Source: Pantoea endophytica
GTDB taxonomy: Bacteria; Pseudomonadota; Gammaproteobacteria; Enterobacterales; Enterobacteriaceae
Direction of reading: 5' to 3'
Assembly (NCBI RefSeq): GCF_002858935.1
Contig: NZ_PJRT01000009.1
Span: 372,001-436,000 of the forward strand
Length of the DNA: 64,000 nt
Below the pieces are notes generated by a model. That model ran no database searches, was not told where the DNA came from, and saw nothing but the letters and a program-made list of their open reading frames with translations. Positions 1 through 10,022 of this stretch are shown here, piece after piece. The position numbers and the translations under genes are program-made. The first letter of the stretch is position 1. Each line of letters opens with the position of its first letter.

Positions 1-88
1 TGCTGCCTTGCCAGAAATCGCTGCTGCGGTCGGGAAACTTTCCTGATTACAGCGCCAATGAACAAGTGTAATTTTGACCTCTCCCTCA
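1..88. other. left edge, end of an unassigned upstream gene
   Basis: At least three forward frames are open to the left edge. They stop near positions 44-46, 69-71 and further right, so the end of the preceding gene cannot be assigned to a frame with confidence. No motif identifies its product. Confidence 0.3.
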
Positions 89-137
89 ATACTTCATGGT
101 GCAGAAAGGCGGCAAACGCCTCTGCAACCTGAAGTAT
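89..137. repeat. palindromic intergenic repeat (ATACTTCA...TGAAGTAT)
   Basis: The outer arms ATACTTCATGGTGCAGA and TCTGCAACCTGAAGTAT match at 15 of 17 positions. Inside them GGCG and CGCC pair around GCAAA, giving one long hairpin. The ends resemble a dispersed enterobacterial intergenic repeat that ends in CAACxxGAAGTATGAC. It lies just upstream of the diflavin reductase gene. It could act in transcript termination or mRNA stability, which is inference. Confidence 0.6.
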
Positions 138-175
138 GACAGGGATAAAATTTTGAACAGGATTGAGCCTTACCG

Positions 176-1930
176 ATGAAAATTCCTTACATTCCTGAAG
201 ATGCACCGTTTAACGGTGAGCAGAAATACTGGCTGGCGGGCTTCCTCGCTGGCCTCCATTCGCGCCTGCTGGTATTAGAAGACAAGCAGAGCGCACCGGC
301 TGCAGGTGCCAGCACCAATACGCAGCTGCACATCCTGTTCGGTTCACAGACCGGCAACGCTGAAGCGCTGTCGCAAACGGCCGCTAAAGCCGCACGCGCC
401 AAAGGTTTGGTGCCGGTGGTTCAAGCGCTGGGCGAAGTGGATCTGGATGTGTTCGCTACCATGCGTCACGTGCTGATCGTCACCTCGACCTACGGCGAAG
501 GCGAAATGCCGGACAACGCCCAGCTGTTCTGGAACGCGATTTCAGCCAGCACCGCGCCGCGTCTGGAGCAGATGCACTTTGCGGTATTGGCGATTGGCGA
601 CACCGGCTACGACGGTTTCTGCCAGGCAGGTAAATTCATCGATATGCGTCTTGAGCAGCTCGGTGCAAAACGCGTCGCCGATCGTATCGACTGCGATATC
701 GACTTCGAAGAGCCATCCAGCGCGTGGATTGGTACGGCGATGCCGCAATTCGCCGCCAGTGCAGGCAGCAGCGGTACAGCATTAGAAAGCGCGCCAGAAG
801 CGCCGGTCATTCCGGGCAGCAATAAGCAAAACCCATATGCGGCTGCGTTGGTGACTAACAAGCGTCTTTCGGCAGAAGAGTCGGCGAAAGATATTCGTCA
901 CTTCGAGTTTGATCTCACCGACAGCGGTTTGAAATATGAAGCGGGCGATGCGCTGGGTGTGATCCCGGTGAATGACGCAGCACTGGTTTCACTGCTGCTG
1001 ACTCAGCTGAAAGCAGATTACGAAACGCCAGTTCCCAGCTTTGATCGCAACCTCGGCGATCTGCTGACTTATCAGTTCGAAATTTCCGAGCCATCACGCA
1101 AACTGATTGAGTGGGTTGGCCAGCACACCACCAACCAGGAACTGCGTCACGTCCTGCAGCACGACGATAAAGATACCCTTGCCGTTTGGCTGTGGGGCAA
1201 AGACACGCTGGATCTGCTGCAGCTCGAGTTGACGCGAAGCCTGTCGGTGCCGGAATTCGTTGCCATGCTGCGTCCGTTACAGCATCGCGCTTACTCCATC
1301 TCGTCGAGCTCGAAAGCCCACCCAAATCAGGTACATCTGACCATTGCTTCCGTGCGCTATCACAGCAGCGGCCGCGAGCGTAAAGGCGTGTGCTCAACTT
1401 ATCTGGCTGAACGTGTACGTCGCGGCGAAAAGCCGGCGATCTTCATCTCACCAAACAAAGCGTTCCGTGTACCGTCAAACGGCAATGCGCCGCTGATCAT
1501 GGTTGGGCCAGGCACCGGTATCGCACCGTTCCGCGCCTTCCTGCAGGAACGTCAGGCAACGGGCGCAGAAGGTAAAAACTGGTTGTTCTTCGGTGACCAG
1601 CATCAGGCACACGATTACATCTACGAAGAAGAGTTGCAGGCATGGCAGGAGAAAGGTCTGCTGACTAATCTGGATCTGGCCTTCTCGCGCGATCAGGAAG
1701 AGAAGATTTACGTGCAGAACCGCATGCTGGAGAAAGGCGCTGAGCTTTACGCCTGGCTGCAGGATGGCGCTTACTTCTACGTGTGTGGCGACGCATCTCG
1801 CATGGCAAAAGACGTTGATGCGGCGCTGTATGAAGTGGTTCGTCAGTTCGGTGGCTTGTCCAGCGAGCGCGCGGCGGCTTACGTTGATCAGCTGAAGAAA
1901 GATAAACGCTACCTGCGCGACGTCTACTAA
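176..1930 (+). CDS. CysJ-like diflavin reductase (sulfite reductase flavoprotein family)
   Basis: This 584-residue protein has the full diflavin reductase layout that carries electrons from NADPH through FAD to FMN. The flavodoxin domain shows FGSQTGNAEA at residues 55-64 and TSTYGEGE at 103-110. The FAD domain shows RAYS at 371-374 and GVCSTYL at 404-410. The NADPH domain shows GPGTGIAPFRAF at 444-455 and a CGDASRMAKDV motif near 540. The C-terminus RDVY matches E. coli CysJ, but no cysI or cysH lies beside it. It may therefore be a CysJ paralogue that serves another acceptor, with the biosynthetic cysJIH operon elsewhere. The start is the ATG at 176, and a bidirectional terminator follows closely. 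Family assignment is firm; the physiological partner is unknown. Confidence 0.85.
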   Translation: MKIPYIPEDAPFNGEQKYWLAGFLAGLHSRLLVLEDKQSAPAAGASTNTQLHILFGSQTGNAEALSQTAAKAARAKGLVPVVQALGEVDLDVFATMRHVLIVTSTYGEGEMPDNAQLFWNAISASTAPRLEQMHFAVLAIGDTGYDGFCQAGKFIDMRLEQLGAKRVADRIDCDIDFEEPSSAWIGTAMPQFAASAGSSGTALESAPEAPVIPGSNKQNPYAAALVTNKRLSAEESAKDIRHFEFDLTDSGLKYEAGDALGVIPVNDAALVSLLLTQLKADYETPVPSFDRNLGDLLTYQFEISEPSRKLIEWVGQHTTNQELRHVLQHDDKDTLAVWLWGKDTLDLLQLELTRSLSVPEFVAMLRPLQHRAYSISSSSKAHPNQVHLTIASVRYHSSGRERKGVCSTYLAERVRRGEKPAIFISPNKAFRVPSNGNAPLIMVGPGTGIAPFRAFLQERQATGAEGKNWLFFGDQHQAHDYIYEEELQAWQEKGLLTNLDLAFSRDQEEKIYVQNRMLEKGAELYAWLQDGAYFYVCGDASRMAKDVDAALYEVVRQFGGLSSERAAAYVDQLKKDKRYLRDVY

Positions 1931-1943
1931 GACGCGCAGGCAT

Positions 1944-1975
1944 AAAAAAAACGGGCCAATCGGCCCGTTTTTTAT
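1944..1975. terminator. bidirectional rho-independent terminator
   Basis: The stem ACGGGCC/GGCCCGT has an A-tract before it and a T-tract after it. It sits between two convergent genes, the diflavin reductase and sspB, and can end transcription from both sides. Confidence 0.85.
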
Positions 1976-1983
1976 TGCACGTT

Positions 1984-2472
1984 TTACTTCACCACACGCA
2001 GTGAAGGTCGTCCGCCACGCGGCGGAGGCTCATCATCTGGCGAGTGATCGTCATCAGTCGCATCATCCGGACGATCGCCATCAATCACAGACATCATTGT
2101 CTCTTCCTGACCGCTACCTTCCTGCTCGTCCGTCGCCAGCTCATAAGCCGGTTCCGGCTCGAACATGGTGCCAGCGCCGTTTTCTCGGGCATAAATCGCC
2201 AGAACTGCAGCCATCGGCACAGAAACCTGACGCGGGACGCCACCGAAACGCGCGTTGAAACGCACTTCATCATTGGCGAGGTCAAGATTGCCTACCGCAC
2301 GCGGCGCGATGTTCAGAACGATCTGTCCATCACGCGCATATTCCAGCGGCACCTGCACACCTGGCAGATTGATATCGACCACCAAATGCGGCGTCAACTG
2401 GTTATCCAGCAACCAGTCGTAGAACGCCCGCAACAGGTAAGGACGACGCGCCGTTAGTTGCGACATTTCCAT
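1984..2472 (-). CDS. sspB: ClpXP protease specificity-enhancing factor SspB
   Basis: SspB binds ssrA-tagged proteins and some other substrates and tethers them to ClpX, which speeds degradation by ClpXP in the cytoplasm. The 162-residue product closely follows E. coli SspB, including the start TARRPYLLRAFYDWLLDN and the block FNARFGG. The folded substrate-binding domain (about residues 1-110) is followed by an acidic flexible linker. The protein ends in a basic RGGRPSLRVVK tail, which is the ClpX-binding peptide. It lies directly downstream of sspA with only a few bases between them, so the two are almost certainly cotranscribed. Confidence 0.97.
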   Translation of the reverse strand: MEMSQLTARRPYLLRAFYDWLLDNQLTPHLVVDINLPGVQVPLEYARDGQIVLNIAPRAVGNLDLANDEVRFNARFGGVPRQVSVPMAAVLAIYARENGAGTMFEPEPAYELATDEQEGSGQEETMMSVIDGDRPDDATDDDHSPDDEPPPRGGRPSLRVVK

Positions 2473-2475
2473 ACA

Positions 2476-3117
2476 TTAGCCCCGAGCTTGCAGGCGCATT
2501 TCACGTTCTGCTTCCGTCAGTGACGCAAGGAAAGAGTCACGTTCAAACACACGCGTCATATAGCCTTTCAGCTCTTTAGAACCGGCACCAGACAGGTCAA
2601 CGCCCATCTGCGGCAGACGCCACAGCAGCGGCGCCAGATAGCAATCCACCAGGCTGAACTCTTCGCTCATGAAGAACGGTGTGCGTGCGAACAGTGGTGC
2701 AATCGCCAGCAGCTCTTCGCGCAGTTGCTTGCGCGCTGCATCGGCTTCGGCACCGTTGGCGGTTTCGATGGTGCGCATCAGGCTGTACCAATCCTGCTCA
2801 ATGCGGTGCATCATCAGACGGCTTTCACCGCGCGCTACCGGGTAAACCGGCATCAGCGGTGGATGCGGGAAACGCTCATCGAGGTATTCCATGATGATGC
2901 GTGATTCATACAGCGTCAGTTCACGGTCGACCAGCGTCGGTACGGTGCGATACGGGTTGAGGTCAATCAGATCCTGCGGCAGGTTATCCGTTTCAACCTG
3001 CTCGATCTCCACGCTGACGCCCTTCTCAGCCAGTACGATACGTACCTGATGGCTGAAAATGTCAGTCGGACCAGAAAACAGCGTCATTACCGAACGTTTG
3101 TTGGCAGCGACAGCCAT
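2476..3117 (-). CDS. sspA: stringent starvation protein A
   Basis: SspA is a GST-fold protein without transferase activity that binds sigma-70 RNA polymerase and modulates transcription during starvation and acid stress. The product begins MAVAANKRSVMTLFSGPTD as in E. coli and carries the N-terminal thioredoxin-like half and C-terminal helical half of the GST fold. The ATG at 3117 was chosen over a longer TTG-initiated frame because GGAGG lies at the right distance upstream and the family begins there. Length is 213 residues, normal for the family. It forms a two-gene operon with sspB and lies downstream of rplM-rpsI, as in E. coli. Confidence 0.97.
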   Translation of the reverse strand: MAVAANKRSVMTLFSGPTDIFSHQVRIVLAEKGVSVEIEQVETDNLPQDLIDLNPYRTVPTLVDRELTLYESRIIMEYLDERFPHPPLMPVYPVARGESRLMMHRIEQDWYSLMRTIETANGAEADAARKQLREELLAIAPLFARTPFFMSEEFSLVDCYLAPLLWRLPQMGVDLSGAGSKELKGYMTRVFERDSFLASLTEAEREMRLQARG

Positions 3118-3387
3118 GAAAACCTCCAAGTTTGTTCACAAAAAGATACTGCGAATAGCCAACCACGCGGCGACTCACCGGCTCATCAGATTCGCCTACC
3201 GTCAGCGTCAGGAGCATCGACCGGTCTTCCGGACAGGAACGACATGCACAACGCTGCGTCTTGCAGGCGCAAAGTGACAGTGAGTTTACCAGATTTTAAG
3301 CAGCTTGTGGGGCGGGCGTGATGATTTGCGGGCAAAATGCGGGTAAAGCTCGCGTTTTTCGTGGGAAAAAATCATTAATGCAGGCAA

Positions 3388-3414
3388 TAAAAAACCCGCC
3401 GAAGCGGGTTTTTT
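3388..3414 (-). terminator. terminator of the rplM-rpsI operon
   Basis: The stem AACCCGC/GCGGGTT with loop CGAA is followed on the minus strand by a T-run. It stands 33 bases beyond the rpsI stop. The rest of the 329-base gap up to sspA should hold the sspA promoter, but no convincing -10/-35 pair was found by eye. Confidence 0.88.
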
Positions 3415-3446
3415 GAGCCAACTGCCGCTGCCGAAGCAGCAAACAA

Positions 3447-3842
<396 letters not shown>

Positions 3843-3854
3843 CTATAATCCCGA

Positions 3855-4447
<593 letters not shown>

Positions 4448-4453
4448 CGCAAG

Positions 4454-4483
4454 ATTATAGAGAAGTCGAACTCAAAGATCGAA
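4454..4483 (-). promoter_or_regulatory. rplM promoter candidate
   Basis: On the minus strand there is a perfect TATAAT -10 box (4459-4454). A weak TTCGAT -35 box lies 18 bases upstream (4483-4478). CTTGCGACCCCACG follows the -10 box. It is the best promoter-like sequence before the ribosomal protein operon. Confidence 0.6.
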
Positions 4484-4521
4484 CCTTTTTGCATCTAAAA
4501 CCTACGATTTATGCCACGTCA

Positions 4522-5649
4522 TCAGGGCAGATGCGGCAGACGCAAATACTCTTCGCTCTGCATCTCCTGCAAACGCGACAAGCAGCGCTGATACTCAAAC
4601 TTCAAGCGTGTGCCCTGATAAATTTCAAACAGTGATGTTTCAGCCGCGACAACCAGTTTCACGTGGCGTTCGTAGAACTCATCGACCAACGCAAGGAAGC
4701 GGCGCGCCTGATCTTCGCTCTTATAAATCATCACCGGCACATCATACAGCAAGACGCTGTGAAAACGGCGCGAGAGCTCAATATAGTCGTGCTGACTGCG
4801 CCCTTCGCCGCACAGCGTCAGGAAATTGATCGCCAGCACGCCTTCATGCACGCCCAGCGTGGGCATCTGGCGATGGTTGATTTCCAGCACCGGCGCGTCT
4901 TCACGCGCTTTGCCGGAAAGCGCGCGGAACATGCGCTCCATTTCGCTATGCGTGGCATCGTTGAGCGGGAAGTTCCACAAATGCGCCGACGTTAGTGTGC
5001 GCAAGCGGTAATCGATACCCGCGTCCACATTCATCACTTCACAATGACGCTTGATTTGTTCGATGGCTGGCAGGAAACGCGGGCGCTGCAGGCCGTTGCG
5101 ATAGAGCTCATCCGGCGGAATGTTCGAGGTGGCTACCAGCGAGATGCCGCGCGCAAACAGCGCCTCCATCAGCGTGCCCAGCAGCATGGCGTCGGTGATA
5201 TCCGAGACAAAAAACTCATCGAAACAGAGAATGTCGGTTTCCGCTTTAAAGCGATCGGCGACAATTAGCAGCGGATCGCTGTGGCCTTGCAGCTGCGTCA
5301 GTTCCTGATGGACACGCAGCATAAAGCGGTGGAAATGCAGGCGCAGCTTACGATCACCAGGAATTGACTGAAAAAACAGATCCATCACCCAGGTTTTACC
5401 GCGTCCCACACCGCCCCACATATACAGGCCGCGCACTGGCGCTTCGCGGGTGCTTTTCTCTTTATTCATTATCTTAGACAAGCGGCCCAACAGACCTTTG
5501 GCAGCCGGTTCAACCTGTTGCTGGCGGGCAATCAATCCTTGCTGGATGGTATCTAAGCGGGTAATCGCTTCTCGTTGTACGTCATCCGGGCGAAATTCGC
5601 CCTGCGACAGCGCCTGCTCGTAGCGTGCAAGCGGAGATGAGGTTTGCAT
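4522..5649 (-). CDS. zapE: cell division protein ZapE (AFG1-like ATPase)
   Basis: ZapE is a cytoplasmic P-loop ATPase that joins the Z-ring late in division and under stress. The 375-residue product has a Walker A motif GGVGRGKT in the segment LYMWGGVGRGKTWVMDLFF. Its Walker B is in LCFDEFFVSDITDAMLL, and the AFG1 block LVATSNIPPDELYRNGLQR follows. The length matches E. coli ZapE. It is transcribed away from zapG, with a 190-base gap that should hold both promoters. The same neighbours (rplM-rpsI on one side, zapG-degQ-degS on the other) are found in E. coli. Confidence 0.95.
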   Translation of the reverse strand: MQTSSPLARYEQALSQGEFRPDDVQREAITRLDTIQQGLIARQQQVEPAAKGLLGRLSKIMNKEKSTREAPVRGLYMWGGVGRGKTWVMDLFFQSIPGDRKLRLHFHRFMLRVHQELTQLQGHSDPLLIVADRFKAETDILCFDEFFVSDITDAMLLGTLMEALFARGISLVATSNIPPDELYRNGLQRPRFLPAIEQIKRHCEVMNVDAGIDYRLRTLTSAHLWNFPLNDATHSEMERMFRALSGKAREDAPVLEINHRQMPTLGVHEGVLAINFLTLCGEGRSQHDYIELSRRFHSVLLYDVPVMIYKSEDQARRFLALVDEFYERHVKLVVAAETSLFEIYQGTRLKFEYQRCLSRLQEMQSEEYLRLPHLP

Positions 5650-5839
5650 GGTTCTCTCAGAATCCCTGAAAAAGTCCGATTCACGGGTCGGTTGACGAAA
5701 ATTAGGCCGCTCTACACTAAGCGATGCAGCCCGATAGTTCCACTTCCAATAGATTATTGGGTATAGTGGCTGCTATTGAAGTTGATGTTGCAACAGAAGC
5801 AATGCCCTACGAAACAACGGAAATTACACGGGAGTCATT

Positions 5840-6244
5840 ATGACCTGGGAATACGGGCTGATTGGTTTAGTGATTGGCATTATTGTCGGCGCAGTCGTCA
5901 TGCGTTTTGGCAACAAGAAGCTGCGTGAGCAGCGTAGCATGCAGTATGAACTGGAAAAATCGAAGGCTGAGCTGGCGGATTACCGCGAGGAGCTCACCAA
6001 CCACTTCGCCCGCAGCGCCGAGCTGCTGGACAATATGGCGCATGATTACCGCCAGCTGTATCAGCACATGGCGAAAGGGTCTAACGACCTGCTGCCAAAT
6101 CTGCCCGGCGAGAAAAATCCGTTTGCCTACCAGTTAACGGAAGCCGAAGCGGATAACGATCAGGCGCCGGTGCAGATGCCGCGTGATTACTCTGAAGGCG
6201 CATCCGGCCTGTTACGTGGCAGCGACCGCGCTCCGCGTAATTAA
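5840..6244 (+). CDS. zapG: Z-ring associated protein ZapG (YhcB, DUF1043)
   Basis: ZapG is a small inner-membrane protein that links division and envelope synthesis. The 134-residue product begins with one transmembrane segment (about residues 4-22, WEYGLIGLVIGIIVGAVVM). A charged coiled-coil stretch follows (about 28-75) and then a flexible polar tail. This is the normal DUF1043 layout and length. The RBS CGGGAG lies just upstream of the ATG. The gene is divergent from zapE and ends before a strong terminator. Confidence 0.93.
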   Translation: MTWEYGLIGLVIGIIVGAVVMRFGNKKLREQRSMQYELEKSKAELADYREELTNHFARSAELLDNMAHDYRQLYQHMAKGSNDLLPNLPGEKNPFAYQLTEAEADNDQAPVQMPRDYSEGASGLLRGSDRAPRN

Positions 6245-6251
6245 TCCTTTT

Positions 6252-6279
6252 GGGGCACAGCTTAGCTGTGCCCTTTTTG
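6252..6279 (+). terminator. terminator after zapG
   Basis: A perfect 9-bp stem GGGCACAGC/GCTGTGCCC with loop TTA is followed by TTTTT. It separates zapG from degQ. Confidence 0.9.
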
Positions 6280-6348
6280 TTTTCGAACACAAACCACAAA
6301 CTACTGTCACACTTCTTTTATCCCTTTCGCAGCGAGAGCGTTGTAGCA

Positions 6349-7719
6349 ATGAAAAAACAAGCACGTCTGTTAAGCGCATTAGCCTTAGGTATCGGGATGA
6401 GTTTGGCTGCGGCGCCGAGTGCGCTGGCAACTCTTCCCGCCCAGATTCAGGGACAAGCATTGCCAAGCCTGGCACCGATGCTGGAAAAAGTTCTGCCCGC
6501 AGTAGTGAGCGTGCGTGTTGAAGGTACCGACAGCGGTCAGCAGGCGCAGGATATTCCTGAACCACTGAAGCGCTTTTTTGGTCAGGCACCGGGACAATCG
6601 CAGCCGCAGCCTTTTGAAGGTCTGGGTTCTGGCGTGATCATTGATGCCGCTAAAGGCTATATCCTCACCAATAACCATGTGGTCAGCAACGCCGATAAAA
6701 TCAGCGTGCAGCTGGGTGACGGCAACGAATATGACGCTAAGTTAATTGGTCACGATGAACAAACCGACATCGCATTGATCCAGGTTGAAGGCGCGAAAAA
6801 CCTGACGCAGGTGAAAATCGCCGACTCTGATTCGCTGAAAGTGGGTGATTTTGCCGTGGCCATCGGTAACCCGTTTGGTCTGGGTCAAACCGCCACGTCG
6901 GGCATCATCTCTGCGCTCGGTCGTAGCGGCCTGAATCTGGAAGGACTGGAAAACTTCATTCAGACCGATGCCGCGATTAACCGCGGTAACTCCGGTGGTG
7001 CGCTGGTGAACCTGAATGGTGAGTTGATTGGTATCAACACCGCGATTCTGGCGTCAAGCGGCGGCAACATCGGCATTGGCTTCGCCATTCCCGCCAATAT
7101 GGCGATGAACCTGGCGCAGCAGCTGATTCAGTTCGGCGAAGTGAAGCGCGGTCAGCTTGGTATCAAAGGTACGGAAATGACCGCCGATATCGCCAAAGCG
7201 TTTAACGTCGATGCGCAGCGCGGTGCCTTTGTTTCGGAAGTGCTGCCGAAGTCAGCCGCCGAGAAAGCGGGCATCAAAGCTGGCGATATCATCACCTCCA
7301 TCAATGATAAGCCGATCACCAGCTTTGCTGAGCTGCGAGTGAAAGTCGGCACCACACCGCCGGGCCAGGACGTAAAAATCGGCCTACTGCGTGAAGGCAA
7401 ACCGGTTAACGTCACCGTCACGCTGGAACAGAGTGCGCAAACCACCGCCAGCGCGCAGCTGATGTCGCCTGCACTGCAAGGCGCAACGCTGAGCGACGGC
7501 GCGACTAAAACCGGTGATAAAGGCGTGAAAGTCGATGCCATTGAAAAAGGCACGCCAGCGGAGCAAGTCGGTTTGCAGAAAGATGATGTGATCATCGGCG
7601 TAAACCGCAATCGCGTCGCTTCTATTGCCGAAATGCGCAAAGTGCTGGAAGGCAAACCGCCGGTGCTGGCACTGAACGTGGTGCGCGGCGAAGAGACGAT
7701 TTACCTGCTTCTGCGATAA
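6349..7719 (+). CDS. degQ: periplasmic serine endoprotease DegQ
   Basis: DegQ is a periplasmic HtrA-family protease and chaperone that removes unfolded envelope proteins. The 456-residue product has a signal peptide (cleavage after about Ala27, PSALA/TLP). The trypsin-like domain carries the triad His110 (NNH), Asp140 (QTD) and Ser215 (RGNSGG). Two PDZ domains follow, at about residues 255-345 and 365-455. The ATG at 6349 was chosen because MKKQARLLSALAL matches E. coli DegQ; a longer frame upstream has no signal peptide at its start and overlaps the zapG terminator. It is paired with degS, 86 bases downstream. Confidence 0.96.
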   Translation: MKKQARLLSALALGIGMSLAAAPSALATLPAQIQGQALPSLAPMLEKVLPAVVSVRVEGTDSGQQAQDIPEPLKRFFGQAPGQSQPQPFEGLGSGVIIDAAKGYILTNNHVVSNADKISVQLGDGNEYDAKLIGHDEQTDIALIQVEGAKNLTQVKIADSDSLKVGDFAVAIGNPFGLGQTATSGIISALGRSGLNLEGLENFIQTDAAINRGNSGGALVNLNGELIGINTAILASSGGNIGIGFAIPANMAMNLAQQLIQFGEVKRGQLGIKGTEMTADIAKAFNVDAQRGAFVSEVLPKSAAEKAGIKAGDIITSINDKPITSFAELRVKVGTTPPGQDVKIGLLREGKPVNVTVTLEQSAQTTASAQLMSPALQGATLSDGATKTGDKGVKVDAIEKGTPAEQVGLQKDDVIIGVNRNRVASIAEMRKVLEGKPPVLALNVVRGEETIYLLLR

Positions 7720-7730
7720 TCCTCGCAACA

Positions 7731-7760
7731 GGCGGACAAGCAGGTGTTTGTCCGCCTTTC
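7731..7760 (+). terminator. hairpin after degQ
   Basis: The 9-bp stem GGCGGACAA/TTGTCCGCC is followed by a short TTTCT tract. It may attenuate rather than fully stop transcription into degS. Confidence 0.6.
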
Positions 7761-7805
7761 TCATGCTATTCTGCCCTGCGATCTCACCTGGCTTGAAATA
7801 ACACC

Positions 7806-8885
7806 ATGTTTCTTAAACTTTTGCGTTCTGTGGTGATGGGCCTGATCGTGGCTGGCTTACTGCTCGTCGCGATCCCTGCGCTGCGTATGGGCAGCAACGT
7901 CACCTTTGATCAAGACAACAGCGACGATGAAGCACCCGTTAGTTTTAATCAGGGTGTGCGACGTGCCGTGCCCGCGGTCGTTAACGTCTATAACCGCAGC
8001 GCCCACGGCAACAATAATCGCGGCATCACGACGCTGGGTTCCGGCGTCATCATGAACGGCAAAGGCTACATCCTCACTAACAAACACGTGATTAATAACG
8101 CCGACCAAATCATCGTCGCGCTGCAGGATGGACGCTTCTTCGAAGCCACCTTAGTGGGTTCCGATGCCATGACCGATTTAGCGGTGCTGAAAATCAGCGC
8201 CTCCAACTTGCCGGTTATCCCCATCAACGCCAAACGTATCGCGCACATCGGCGACGTCGTCATGGCGATCGGCAACCCATACAACCTCGGCCAAACCGTG
8301 ACGCAAGGCATTATCAGCGCCACCGGACGCGTGGGCCTGAGCTCATCCGGACGACAAAACTTCCTGCAGACCGATGCCTCGATCAATCAGGGTAACTCGG
8401 GCGGCGCATTGATTAACTCGCTGGGTGAACTGATGGGCATTAACACCTTGACGTTTGATAAAAGCAGCGATGGCGAAACGCCGGAAGGGATTGGTTTCGC
8501 CATTCCCACCGCGCTGGCGAGCAAAATCATGGATAAGCTGATTCGTGATGGTCGGGTGATTCGCGGCTACATCGGCATCACCGGGCGCGAACTGCCGCCG
8601 CTGCACGGCCAGGGCAGTAATCTTGATCGCGTGCAGGGCATTATCGTCAGTGACGTCACGCCGAATGGCCCCGCCGATAGCGCCGGCATTCAGGCCAATG
8701 ACGTGCTGCTGGAAGTGAATGGTAAACCGGCGCTCTCGGCGCAGGAAACCATGGATCAGGTGGCAGAAATTCGGCCGGGCTCGGTGATTGACGTGCAGAT
8801 CTTGCGTAATGAAAAGAAAATGACCTTGCCGGTGACGATTCAGGAATTCCCGGAAGTGACCGCGCCCGCCACCACCACGCCATAA
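7806..8885 (+). CDS. degS: outer membrane stress sensor protease DegS
   Basis: DegS is a membrane-anchored HtrA protease that senses misfolded porin C-termini through its PDZ domain. It then makes the first cut in RseA, which starts the sigma-E response. The 359-residue product has one N-terminal membrane anchor (about residues 6-26) and no cleavable signal. The protease domain has the triad His94, Asp124 and Ser198, and a single PDZ domain occupies about 255-350. Size and layout match E. coli DegS. It follows degQ on the same strand. In E. coli the other neighbour is argR/mdh; here it is epmA, which marks a rearrangement junction. Confidence 0.96.
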   Translation: MFLKLLRSVVMGLIVAGLLLVAIPALRMGSNVTFDQDNSDDEAPVSFNQGVRRAVPAVVNVYNRSAHGNNNRGITTLGSGVIMNGKGYILTNKHVINNADQIIVALQDGRFFEATLVGSDAMTDLAVLKISASNLPVIPINAKRIAHIGDVVMAIGNPYNLGQTVTQGIISATGRVGLSSSGRQNFLQTDASINQGNSGGALINSLGELMGINTLTFDKSSDGETPEGIGFAIPTALASKIMDKLIRDGRVIRGYIGITGRELPPLHGQGSNLDRVQGIIVSDVTPNGPADSAGIQANDVLLEVNGKPALSAQETMDQVAEIRPGSVIDVQILRNEKKMTLPVTIQEFPEVTAPATTTP

Positions 8886-8901
8886 GGGCGCTTGCGCGCC
8901 C
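8886..8901. terminator. hairpin between convergent degS and epmA
   Basis: A GC-rich stem GGGCGC/GCGCCC with loop TTGC lies directly between the two stop codons. It lacks a clear T-run, so termination is only suggested. Confidence 0.5.
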
Positions 8902-8908
8902 TGATGAT

Positions 8909-9886
8909 TTAGCTGCGATCGACCGGGAAGGCGATCACTTCGCTTAGCGAGCTGGCTTTCAGCGCCAGCATGATCAAACGATCCACGCCCAACGCCACGC
9001 CAGAACAGGCAGGCATACCGTGCGCCAGCGCATCCAGCAGATAGGTATCGATAGGATGTTGCGGCAGGCCACGCGCGGCTCGACGACGATTGTCCTGCTC
9101 AAAGCGCTGACGCTGCTCGCGGCTATCGGTTAACTCACGGAAACCGTTCGCCAGCTCAATCCCTTTGTAATAGACCTCAAAGCGCTCGGCGACGCGGTGA
9201 TCTTCCGTACTGATCTCCGCCAGCGCGGCCTGCGTCGCAGGGAAATGGTAGACGAAGCACGGCTTATCGTTACCAATCTTCGGCTCAACGCCCAGCATAA
9301 ACAGCAGCTGCAGCAGCGTATCGCGGTCTTCTTCACGATTGGCCAACTCGCCCTCGCCCAGCTTCTCCGCCACTTCGCGTAGCTGCGCTTTATCAGCCGA
9401 TAACGGATCGACTTCCAGATGGCGGATAAACGCCTGCTGATACGACAGGGATTCCGCGCTGTCGCACTCCAGCACCTGCTGCATCAAATCGTCCACCTCG
9501 TTCATGAGGCGGTACATGTCGTAGTGCGGACGATACCACTCCAGCATGGTGAACTCGGGATTGTGGTGACGCCCGGCCTCCTCATTACGGAAGCTGCGCC
9601 CCATCTGGTAAATCGGACCACTTCCGGCCGCCAGCAGGCGCTTCATGTGATATTCCGGACTGGTCATCAGCCACAGATCGCGCCCTTCGGCTGCGCCTGG
9701 CCCAACAAAACGCGTCTGGAACGGCACCAGATGGATGTCAGTGATGGTCGCCTGGCTCATCGCCGGGGTATCGACCTCCAGCACGCCGCGATCGGCAAAG
9801 AAACGACGTATTTCCGCCATGATAGCGGCGCGTTTCAACAAATTGGCAATGGGTGCGCTCGGCTGCCAGCTTGCCGTTTCGCTCAT
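8909..9886 (-). CDS. epmA: elongation factor P--(R)-beta-lysine ligase EpmA
   Basis: EpmA is a truncated class II lysyl-tRNA synthetase-like enzyme. It attaches (R)-beta-lysine to Lys34 of EF-P instead of charging a tRNA. The 325-residue product lacks the anticodon-binding domain of LysRS. It keeps the class II motifs: motif 2 at [20 protein letters not shown] with LEWY downstream, and motif 3 at [12 protein letters not shown] near the C-terminus. Length equals E. coli EpmA. Its substrate EF-P and its partner EpmB are encoded 1.5 kb away, so all parts of the EF-P modification module lie within 4 kb. Confidence 0.96.
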   Translation of the reverse strand: MSETASWQPSAPIANLLKRAAIMAEIRRFFADRGVLEVDTPAMSQATITDIHLVPFQTRFVGPGAAEGRDLWLMTSPEYHMKRLLAAGSGPIYQMGRSFRNEEAGRHHNPEFTMLEWYRPHYDMYRLMNEVDDLMQQVLECDSAESLSYQQAFIRHLEVDPLSADKAQLREVAEKLGEGELANREEDRDTLLQLLFMLGVEPKIGNDKPCFVYHFPATQAALAEISTEDHRVAERFEVYYKGIELANGFRELTDSREQRQRFEQDNRRRAARGLPQHPIDTYLLDALAHGMPACSGVALGVDRLIMLALKASSLSEVIAFPVDRS

Positions 9887-10022
9887 GTTGATGACTCCTC
9901 ATACAGATAAGGGGTGGAAGTCTACCCGCAATGCCGATGGCAAACAACGGCAGCGGGCGCAGGCAGCAATTTGCTAGCGGGAAGCTATACTTAACCCATT
10001 AAAATCGTAGAGGAATCCCACA

